NCBI GenBank assembly: GCA_019925795.1
Contig: CM034314.1
Location: forward strand, 76,628,780 to 76,692,779
DNA length: 64,000 nt
Reading direction: 5' to 3'
From: Dendrobium chrysotoxum
Lineage: Eukaryota > Streptophyta > Magnoliopsida > Asparagales > Orchidaceae
The notes beneath the pieces were generated by a model. It did not search any database. It was not told where the DNA came from and saw only the letters and a program-made list of their open reading frames with translations. Shown piece by piece: positions 36,501-48,500 of this stretch. The translations under genes were made by a program, and so were the position numbers. The first letter of the stretch is position 1. Each line of letters starts with the position of its first letter.

Positions 36501-39500
36501 GCAGCAAGTAGCAATCAATGAATTATTACTTTTATTTGTTTTTTTTTCTTTTGCAACATTGCAGGTTCTTTATAGGTGAATCATGAAGACATGAATGGTG
36601 AACAATTGATGATTATATGCATGGAGCCATGGACTGAAAGAGTGGAAGGGAACAATTAAGCTTTATACAATTATACTTGTTTAGTTAAGTTGTATACTTG
36701 TATTTGATGTATTTGATTGTTTGTAAATTTTATTATATATTTGATTATTTGTAAATTTTATTATATTTTTTTAACTTGTAATTCGTAAGTTGTAACTTAT
36801 AAGAATTTATGAATACAATTTAAACTTTATTCATTTATTGTTTGTTGATCTAGGGATATGAATACAATAATTTGCTTATGTAAAAAGAAAAAAAAATTGG
36901 AAAATATTATTCTGGCGGGTTGGCGGGTCGGGTCGACCCGGGTCGGGTTCGGGTTCAGATTCCGAACCCGTTTAGCTAAACAGGTCGGGTTCGGGTCGAC
37001 CCGTTTAAGCCCGGGTCAAGTCGGGTTCAACCCGAACCCGACCCGTGGACCCGAATTGACACCCCTAAGAATTACAAACAAATTAAAGTTGATTTCTTCT
37101 TGATGTTCCAGGCATTGTATGCTATCCAGTTGAACGACTTCGATTGATAATATGTTAGAACTCCAACTTTGACAAAGTAATTGTATTAACCTTAATAAGA
37201 TAAAGACTTACACATGCTTGCCATATATTTGTTGCGATTGAAGGCCTTAGGACGTCACCTTCTATTCTCTCTCCAACTCCTGCATATAAGTTTGGGTCTT
37301 CGGTCCGTCTTTGTTATGAACCTGGACCTCATCCAAATTGCTAACATGATGCATTTCAGTTTGTGACTTGTTGTCATGCTCATGGTAGCACCCAATTAAA
37401 TTGTGTAAAACTGTACATGCAAGCACAATATCAACTTGAACCGTTAAAAGGAAATTGTCGCATATGCGTCAATACTTGGAATCCTTCTTTCCATATACCA
37501 AATGTCCTCTCCACCACATTACATGCTTGTGCATGACAATGTTTGTATAGCTCTTGCACAATAGGGTACCTACGAGATATTTCTAAAGTTGGAGAATTGA
37601 ATAGTTGAAAGGAGGAAAGAAAGCAATCAAATTATCAATGCCAGTTCCTCTTGCACCTTATCCATCACCCCTTGTGAAATGGTAAATTCTCTTACTCCTT
37701 TGTCATTCTTGAGTTAAACACCCTTGAAAATTAGCAATTTGGTCAAAATCTTGGTTTTTCTTCTTAATGATTGTCTAATTGGACATTGTCTAACAGGCCC
37801 TTACATTCTGTTTCGAACTTCGTCAAAATATTTTTATTTTTTTCGGATGGATAGGTGGTTTAATGGTTGTTGATGGTGTTCTTGGGTTCTAGTACTTATG
37901 TTTTTTGTAGAAGCAAAACTATATACACATCGACAAAAAAAAATGGAAAAGCAAGGAAGGGAGTATTTCTGGTCTCGATTTTTCGGTCTGCTAGGGAAAA
38001 TGAGCAAGCGAGAGGAAGAAGAAGCTGCACAGATGGAGTTTAGACCGTACACCTTATAACGACGAGAAAGAGACTAGTGGATATAGCCGTACATGACATT
38101 GCGAGTGCTGGGCATGGGAGGCGAGGATGAGGAGATAAGAGATAAGCGGTAAGAGCTAAACATGAGATTCTTCCCCCTCTTGTACCAAGAATGGCTTAAA
38201 ATCTACCAAATTTGTCAAATTTAGGATTTATCACAAAAATGGGGAAATTATTGTGAACGGCTTACATTTATCATATGATTTAGATTTCCAATATTTTTGA
38301 CGTTTGACAAGATTTAGCTCAAATCCTCCCTAAATCTCGCCTAAATCTGACATCCAAACAAGCCCTTAGGTTGTAAGTCAGGTTATCTATACTTTATGGT
38401 CTTTGTTTTGCTATTGTGATTGGATGTTCTAAAAATGCTTCCATTTTAGAAAATCACAGTAGCAACATTTCATGCATTCTAGAAATGCAAGAGTTGTTTG
38501 ATTTGATATGAATCAAATGCATTGAAATATTTTTTATATTTGTTAGAATTTATTTCAAATACTCTCTCTCTCTCTCTCTCTCTCTCATTTCTTCTTTGTA
38601 AACTCATGCTGATCGTGATGAGCTAGGTAGAGGGAGTTGACAAATGAGGCGACACAGACTTAGGCAAGAGGGCATGGGGTCATATAAATTTTTTGCACAT
38701 TTTTTTTGCACCATTTCTATTTATGTAACTTTTGATCTATTATTCTCCTTCTTAATCTTGCGATAGTAAATTTATCTTATCTATTTTATGGGTGCATTTT
38801 TGTCATTAATGTTACATGTTAAAACAACCTAAGCAATTTTCATTATCTCATCTTCAATTGATGTTACATCCACCATCTCTCTATTATAATCATTTATTAA
38901 TTAATTCGTCCTAATTTTGCTATATATCTATTATTAAATTCTCATTTTGGCCAAGGTCAACTTAATAATTAATGACTTTCTAAGTGCTTATCATTTAGAT
39001 TCATGTAAAATGTGACCAAATTCTAGTCCTATAATTTTTTTAGCCATTCATTATATTCTCTTTTTGAATAAAGCCCCCGAAGAAGTTCTCCATTTTAATC
39101 ACTAATTTTAACTTGAAAAGTTGTATTCTAATCTATATTTCTATTATTATATTTTTATAATTGATCCAAGATACTTAAGCTGTCACATTGATTTAGGAAG
39201 TATAACACCAAGCCTTAAGTGAACACCAAAGTGGTGCCTAAAGTTAAACTTAAAGTGGACCCTAAATTAAGCTTAAAGTTAGGTCCAAATAGGTTAATGG
39301 GTGCATGGAGCACATAAGGCTACATATAAGCTGCATTAAAGGACACACTAAAAATGAGATAAGGAAGCTAGATTCAAGCAATTTTCAAAACTCAAAATCA
39401 AATTCCAAGGGCGGTCAATAATAAGAGAAGGAAAGATATAATTAGACTTGTAATAAGGAAGGGTGCTTATCCTTGTCTGATTTTTATAAGAATTAGGAGG

Positions 39501-42500
39501 TGCATTGATTTTAGAATTTCTCTAAAATCAAGAAAAATTATCTAAATTCCTTTAATGTTGCAAATGAACCAATATGCTTAACAAACTACTTGTAGCTTGA
39601 CTTAGGTAGAATTCATTCATGATCGTTTAATTAATTATTTAAACAAATTTGAACAAGTTTATAAATACTTGATTGATAAATAAATATTTGTAAACATTTT
39701 GGTGCTCGATTGATCATGAATAATATCATTTAAAGTTTATGAACTAGCTTGTTAAGAAGCTTAATTAATATTCAATAATATGCTTATTTATGAATTGATT
39801 ATCAATTTATTAATATATGATTATATATGAGTTTTTTTTTCTCAATTAGATCATTTTTTGTTCGTTAAAATGAGGCACTTGCTTATGTTCATCAAAATGA
39901 TTGTTTTAGTAGCATGTTTAAGTAAAGTATTTTAAGCTCAATAGTCTACTTGTTAATAGGCTTGATAAGGTTTGTTTGGTTAACTAATAAGATATTCGAC
40001 AATTGTGTGTGTATGTTAGTAGACTCCATAAGGCTCCTCTGGTTAGCTAATATGCTATTTGATAGCGCAGGTTGTTATTAGACCAAACAAGCCACTCGAT
40101 AATAATTCAATAACTACAATTTGAATCGAACTCAAGCCAAGCTCAATTAGAGCTTGAACAATCATAATTGTAAATAAGACAAGCTTGAACATTATCATAG
40201 GTACTAGAATCAAGCTCGAGCTTAAACTTGAATAGGATTTTAATGAAGGTGCTTGAGCTCGAACAAGCTTCTACTTGGCTAGATTTGGTTCATTTTCTAC
40301 CCTAGTATCCTCATTTATTTTGCTATTGTGAAATAAATTTTTTTCTTCTGTAAAGACAGCTTATTTTAGGTTTTTTTTTTCAATTTAATTTTCATGTAAG
40401 ATTGAATTTAAGAAATTCCTCTCCCATCCTCTTTTCCTCTTCATATCATAGCCAACCAAGGTTCCCTAACTTAGAAAATTTGACAACTGCCACCGTTTCT
40501 CTTTCCTGATGACTACAGTCTACAGTTCTCTTCATACTACCTTCCTGTCTTTCTACCTTAGAGATAGCATGAGTGACAATTTACAGTGCTATTAAAGAAG
40601 CAAGAAAATTCTATCAAGGCAAAGAATAGATGGGAGCAAAGCTTCAAGGAGGAAGACTAAATGAGATTCAAATGGAAGAAGATTGAAAGGCTTCATGGAT
40701 AAGGAGTCAACGAGCTGTTTGGTAAAGATCATTTCCCATCTAGCTTGGTTGTTATTGTCAATTAAGTTCTTAGTTCACAACCTCTGTTATTTTTATTAAC
40801 CAATTTCCTTAATTAAGTCTCCACCCTCTTTTTTTTTTTCTTTGCCAATTCCCTCACTATTGACTTATCCTTTTGTCCATTCACATATAATATGGTAAAA
40901 ATAGTTAGGGTTCCCTATGATAGATTTCCACCTTCAATCTTATTAACTGGATTATTAAACTCGTTGGTGTTTCAAAGATCAAGGCTATACTTACCCTCTT
41001 GATCCTTGAAATATAGATCCCTTTAGTATCTAGGTTGAAGAGGAAGGTTTAGAGAGGTGTATAGAGTTGATTAAATAAATTAGAGTGCCTTATGATCATC
41101 TTCAATGAGTAAATAATTCTGGAGATGACACCAACACCTCCAAAACAAAAGATTATTGTTACTTATAGACATAGACATGATCCTTATGACAAAAAGAATG
41201 TGTTTCCGATTGAGGAGGATGTTGGTGCCTTGTAACTGCCATTTGATGTTGAGGAAATAATATCCACCAACTCGGACGCTAACTTCCATTTGAAGTGAGT
41301 GTGAAGTTGAAAATTCCCACCCATGACATATGCAAAGAAGGTGAAAAACTAGGCTGAATTTCTTGAAACATGTTTATCCATTTGTGGGTAGATTTTATCT
41401 TTTTTTGGACCAATTTGGCTAGTTACAAACCTATATATAAGTATAGGAATGCAGAAAGAGTGTACTTTACTAAACTGAAAAAGTCCTTACATGCACTCAT
41501 GCGATGGAATGTGAAATCCAAGAACCATGAGCTACAATGTGGCAATTGTTAGGGTAGAAGTACAAGCCGTTCATGCAAGACTGAATTTTTTATACATGCT
41601 TTTGCTTAGAAACTTCCTTAGAGGAAATATCTCTTTTTATGAAATATATAACAACTTATGATGCACAGACACGGACACGGCGACACGACACGGACACGGG
41701 ACACGTCAATTATTGAAAATATAGGACACGGACACGTGTTGGACACGATATTATAGTTTTTATATTTTAAAAATAGTGTATAAAAATTGAATAAGTATAA
41801 TTTTAAAAATAATTTAGAAATAATAAGTCATTTAATTAGAATTTGTGCTTAAAATGATTAATATTATGATGTCGAGAGTCGGGCCTTGATATTGTTTATC
41901 AGTCATCGAGAGAGGAGATGACAATGCAGTCGAGAGTCGGGCATTGATGTTATGTAATAAATATTGGGCGTCAATGTTAAGAGGATGTTTATCATCGATG
42001 TTGAGAGTGCGTTGGTCATCGATGTTGAGAAGGCGTTGGACAAAGATGAGCTGTCAAGTTGTGCGTGTAAAAATTGTTAGCATCAAGCATCAATGTAAAG
42101 ATGACGTTCGACAAAGATGAGATCGTTTTGAAATGTTGATGTTGTAACGACGTCAGACGTCAATGCTAAGATGACATCCAACATTATTGTGAAATCAAAG
42201 TTATAACCTGCTAAAGAGAAATTAAAATGAGAATATTCGATGAATGGGTATTAAGTGCGGGCAATTGATTTGGTGTTGTGGATATGAAATAAGAAATTTA
42301 ATTTTTATATTTTAAATAAGTAAAAAGTTTAAATACAAGAAATTATATTTTAAAAAATTCAGAAAATATTTAAGGTACGCGTGTCGGACACGCGTGTCCA
42401 ATTTGTATTTAATATTTTTTTAATTGGACACGTTTTCGGCATGTCCGATACGTATCGGAGAAGTGTCGGACGCGTGTCATGTCGGATACGTATCGGGCAC

Positions 42501-45500
42501 TGCACGCCTCTTTGAGGAGAAGTGTTGGTGCATCATAGATAACAACGTTAGAAGCAGGAAGTCTAAAGAAAGGTTGACATACATAACCTTAATCGTATGA
42601 AATATATAAGTTATTTCTTTGGATTTGACCACACGTTGGCTTTTATATACTACCGAGAGGATGAGGAGCAAAGGTGAGTAAATTGATTGTAAACTTCTTA
42701 GTCTTAGATAATATAAGTTAAAATATGAGATATATGAATAGTATAATATACCAAAATTTTTAATTCATGCACCATAATATTACAACAATGGCTAAGATGT
42801 TGATAGAAATAGTAATATCAAATACAAATTCAACCTAAGTAATTTTATTTGAAATTAAATTGAATTTTCAATCTTACACTCTTGGAGATTGAAATAAGCA
42901 TTGATAACTTATGATACTCAACTTCCTTTATGATTTGTTGGCTATCAATTTTATTTTACATAGTAATTTCAAATTATCCAAACTCTTGTATGTTGTTCAA
43001 CGCACAAAATTTGTCGATAAGACAAAATTGTATGCAAAAATCTTTTAGTTTATATATTGAGGTGATTGAGGATTATGTCTTATGTTGAGGAGAGTAAGTG
43101 AGACAACAAACCATCAAGTCTGTTATGGTTTGGCTTAAACTCACTTGCATCCATTCCCAAGCCTTTCTTGGGATTCCACTAACTCATTTTTAAACTGGGA
43201 AACAAAACACATATAATTGGTCCTTTTCACGGCTTATGGCCAATCTATTTATTTTCACCAAGACAGGGCTACTAGCCAGAATCGATCCTTGTCACTTAAA
43301 TTTGATGGACTGGCTGAGCCTATGGGCCCCACTAGGGTGGGAGGCGGGAAAGAAGAGCAAAAGGGATTAATTCCATCTTTTATTACTTATCATAGAAACT
43401 TAAAATTGGGAGGGAATTAAGAAAGGTTTATTTAGGAAAATAGGGCTAATTTGAATTCAGATTTAGGAGGGAATTAAGAAATGTTTATTTGGGGAAAAAG
43501 AGTCTCGCATGCGTGTCTGGGACGGAGGACGGGCGAGCGGATCGAGCCCAAAATGGGAATACCGGCTTCCCTTGCGTGCGACTGGGGTTGAACGAGCGCC
43601 TAGCTCTTCCTTGCTTGCGGCTTGGAGTTGTTGAAGGTAACGTGGAGTCTTCGAGCATCTGGGCCAAACCCAGTGGTCCGGGTGAGCTCGGTTCTGAGAT
43701 TAGGGGTGCTCGAGGCTGAGTTATTTTCGGTTAGAGGCCATTCTATCTTGTTGTTCCCTCCAAGGCCAAAGAGAGTAGTTGCTGCCTCCTCTTCACATAG
43801 CATCTCCAGCGAGCTTGTGACAGCAGAGACAACATTCGGAGTGGTTTGGACAACGAGCTTATGCTTCATTCTTCCTCCATCTTGTTTTTGCAAGGAGAGA
43901 GCATATCGGCTAGCACCATGACTTGCTTCGGTGAGGTATATCCCTCAAAACTTAGCAAGCCCCCTAGATCTCTAAGCCATGGATATACGGTTGACATTCA
44001 AAAATTCTTAGGACCCTAGAATCCCCATATTTTACTCTCCAAAAACCCAAAATATCCGTCTTCCTCTTCGCAAAAAAGTGGAAATTCGATGATTTCCACT
44101 TGTTTGCTCTCATGTGAAAGCTCAAGGAGGATGCTAATGCGTGTAGGGTTGTTGGATCAGTATTCAAAAACCTCCATCTGCATGAAGTTGCACTCATGTT
44201 GAATCCTCAACCTTCACCTATAACAAAACCTAGGCTTTGTAGGTCATTGGGTTCAAGTTTAGTGGTCATACACTTAAACAAATTAAATGCATCTTGTAGG
44301 TCGTTCACGATGTTTTATGTGTTGTTAATTTAAAATTTGCAAAGTATTTAAATATGTCTGTTTAATTTCAAGCTTTGATGAAGCTAATTTAGAGTATAAT
44401 ATAGGCTCTCAAAGGTTCGTAGATGATAATGTATTTCACTTTGGAGATTACCCAGGCTTATTTTTGTCATTTTCAAATCAAATGATTGAATGAAATATTG
44501 AATAACCTAAGCACATGAAGTTCCTAAACTTCAACTTGTTCAATTGTATGCGTTTCTCTTTCAAAATTTAGATCATGACAAAAGTGATTTATAAGTATAG
44601 GAATTTACATATGTTGAAGTTTATGAATTTTCAGGAAATTTTGTAAATGCTTGGAGGTAAATTTAATCAATTTAAAAAGTCCCAAACTATTGTGAGACTT
44701 CTCATTAACCTCGTAAGATCAATGTTGTAAGTCCCACAATAGGCATGATTGATTAAGTTCATGTTCAACACTTTGCAAAGTTGAGGAAAAGAGAGTTGAT
44801 TTCTCTAATTCTTTAAATTTCCTAAAATGCACATCACCTACATGCACTTCTAGGATCTCTAGATCATATCAAATTGATCTTAAAACTTCTTAGAAGTTGT
44901 AGGGATGAATCTCTCCTACCCAAGTGAACTCAAAACGCTCTAATAAAAATAGGAGCTCTCTTTTAAGAAATTTTCCTCTCTTGTGCATGATATTTTGAAC
45001 TTCCCTAAGGTCCTAAACATACCATGCCATAAATTCTTAAACTTTAGGGCAAAATCCTAAGTTCTCTTGCTTCATTTGTTGAATTCAAAACTAAAAAATG
45101 ATATCTTAGACGTAGGACCCAAATTCTAGTCATCTTCACTTGCTTAGCCCAAATTAAGCAAGTGATTCTCTCTCTTTAAGCACAAAAAAATCAATGAAAT
45201 TTTCCTAATTTGCAACTCCTAAGTTGCACATTCCTCTCTTTTTTTTTTATGAAGCCAAAAGTTGTAGAAAATCCCCCATTTTCCTTAGCCTAAAAGCCAT
45301 AGGAAATCTTCTAATCTCTTTTCTTGGTGTCTTCCCTAAACTTGTACAAAAGTTCCCAAATGACTTTTAGAAAGTTTAGGGGAGCATTAGCCAACATTAG
45401 GGATCAAACATACACCCAAACTAATTTATTTATTGAGCCAAAATCAACAAATAGTCTCACCTTAAACATAAGAATCAAAATCCTATCTCCTTTTTATTTG

Positions 45501-48500
45501 CTTAGCCCAAATTATTTTTTAATACAAAAATTCAAGGAGACCTTGATTTTAAGCCCCAAAACTACAAATATTCTCTCACTTCTATGGTCTCCAACCTTAA
45601 AAGATTTCCAACCTTAGCCCAAAAGCTATAGGTCTCCTTTTTTTTCTACAACTTCTAAGTTGTATGAAATTTCTCTCCTTTGCTCCAAAACGAGAAAAGG
45701 ATCAAAATGGTCTCTCAATTTTTTGTGAGGGATCAAAGTAATCCCCAACTCTTTTGAGGGATCAATTTGGTCCATCAACTCTTTAAAATAAGATTTTTTT
45801 TTGTCCTAAAATCCAATGTTGGAGTTAATGATATTAAATATAAGACTATTTTGGTCATTTTTTAATTAAATATTTATTAAATATAATTTTCAAGAAAATT
45901 ATAATTTTTCTAAAAAATTTATTAAATGTTTCTTTAATAAAAAATAATAACAAGTTTAGTTTTAATTTAAAAAATTTTAGTCATATTTTATAAAATATGA
46001 TATGTTGATTTAGAGAAATCAAATGCAAATAAATGTTATTTTCAACTTAGTCACACATATTTTTACCAATCATATTTTATAAAATATGACTAATTTTTTT
46101 TAAATTTAAATTTAAATTATTATTAATTTTTTTATTAAAGAAACGTTTAATAAAATTTTAAGAAAAATTATAATTAATTGAAAATTATATTTAATAAATA
46201 TTTAATTAAAAAATACCAAAATACTCTTACATTTAACAACATTAACTCTAACATTGAATGTTATGACAAAAAATATCTCATTTTAAAGAATTGAGGGAAT
46301 AATTGAGACCAAATTGGTCCCTCAAAAGGGTTGGGGACCATTTTGGTCTCTCAGAAAGAGCTGAGGAACCATTTTTAGTTCTTTTCTCGCTCTAAAACTA
46401 AGAAGAATTCTCCAACGTTTAGCTCCGAAGATTTTGGGTCTTTTCTCTTCATTTACTTGATCTCCAATCAAATGAATGACCTTCAGCCATAGGCCTCCAA
46501 GCCTTAGCTCTTCAATTAGATCCAAATCCAATAAGAGTTTCTTACTCTTTGGCCTCAAAGCTAAAGCTTTTCTATTTGACCTAAATCAAATAGATAATCC
46601 TCTTTCACTTAGACCCAAACTCTTAGTATCATCTTATTTAAACAAAACAAATGATTTCTCCTTCTATGACATTTAAAATATAACCTTTAGATATCCTTTA
46701 GAAGTTTACCTTTTGCTGAAATTCACCTTACCCAATTAGGTGAATTTCACAAATTCCTAAGTCAAACTTTTTTTCTCTTTTTTATTTTTTTGCCTAAGTC
46801 AAACCTTTAGGCATATTTATCTTACCCTATTAGGTAAACATCCATCTCTTGTTTAAACACTAAGAAAACTTTAAAAAGTACTTAAAAATTATTTAGATTC
46901 CCTTTAATAAAATGATAAATTACTCCACCTCAAAAGGCGCAATGTCTATATCATTGAATTTTATAATTTCATGAGTAGCAGGCTTGCCTCAAAAAAAGCA
47001 GTAATTGCTCTATAGGTTCTTTATAACCCTTTTAAATATGAAACTATTAAAAATCAAATAAAAGTTTTAAGTCACAAATAAATTAAAGTGAAACCATCCT
47101 GGATTAAAATTAAATACCCTTTATTCCTCAATAGAACAAAACACCACTTGTAGTGTGAGATACTATACAGCCGGCACACACTCAGGTGCATAGATTTTAG
47201 GCATGCTAGGAGTATTTTTTTTTCTGCGCATGTGGTTGATGTTTTGGTGTGATACTTTGGATTGCATGCGTTGTGGGCACTTCCCTTAAATAATTAGGAT
47301 AGAGATATATGCTCTTTTGCGCTAGTGGCAATGTTTAAGAGGAGTTAAAAATAAATCATAATTATAAAATGCTTGCTTACAAGTGTTGCTTAAAACCTTC
47401 TTAAGGAGGCATGACCAATAGGATAGAGATAGGATTTGGTACCTTAAGTGCTAGACAATTCTAGGATATTTCTTTCATATAAACTGCTTCATAATCCTTT
47501 CCTGCTTTGCAAGTTTGAGTATTTTTATTTTTCAAAATGTATTTGATAGCCTTAAGAAGTATTGTAAGCTTGTGAGATATAATTACAGGAGAGATGAACC
47601 AGAAGGATGAACTCTCGAAGGTGAAGCCTTGAATGCATCTAAAAGCTAAAGCTTGACAACCCCATAGGTTGAGTATGTAAAAAATCAACTGGGTTGTATA
47701 AGGCGTGCAACTCAACAACCACTTCTACAGTTTTCTCATAATTGTAATAATTTGGATATTATTTTATTTTTATATTTGTTGATTTATATATATGCACATA
47801 TTTGTTTGTTTACTAAGTGTGCATTAGAAATATTTGTTTTTTTCTTGGTTTGTTCACTTGTTTTTTGCTTGTGGGTGGCCTGGACTTGTGTTGTATGGTA
47901 GACTCTTAGGAAAAAATTAAGATTTCTACTAATTAAAAAAATCTAAGTAAAAAAAATCAACCACAGGATAATGTCTTTTTCTACAAAAATTGCATGGCTT
48001 GCGTGTCTCATATAGAAAACTCTCACTTAAGAATCAAATAATAAAAAAAATTGTATCAGTGAGTCAGCATATGTGTACCCACATGGTTAGGCATATTGGT
48101 GTAAAAGTTAAGTTTTAAGTTCTATCTTCTAAATTAAAACAGCCTATATAATCTTCATATGCATTGAAACTAGACCACATGGTTTTAAAATGTTTAGGTT
48201 AGTTTAATTGGTAGCCATTTCTAGGAAGGTTGTAAAGCCAGAGGTTGGACTGACTTATGCCTCATATGAGGTATAGGTTTGTAAGTCTCTTGCACTCCGT
48301 TAAATTTAGGTTCGAAATACTAGCCCTCGGTAGTTCTCACCTTTGCTCTAGGATCTGAGGTTATTATTTACTCCAGTCACATCATAAGCCCTCACATTCT
48401 TGGCATTTCTCCAAACCCGTGTTGTTGGAATATAAGTTCCAACTTTCTAAAATTAAATTTGTTGATTCAAATAACAATCTAATTTTATAATGTAAAGTCT

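Larger units (their letters stand above)
33632..38365. mobile_element. PIF/Harbinger DNA transposon in intron 1
   Basis: Terminal inverted repeats GGGCATGTTTGGATG (33632) and CATCCAAACAAGCCC (ending 38365) match at 14 of 15 positions and are flanked by the family-typical TTA duplication (33629-33631 and 38366-38368). Removing the nested hAT leaves about 1.6 kb, so the element is internally deleted. It keeps a transposase remnant on the - strand. Confidence 0.88.

Noticed and set aside
45324..45617. 97-codon open frame in intron 1
   Set aside because: Lies across the hairpin array, has no family motif and has repetitive composition.
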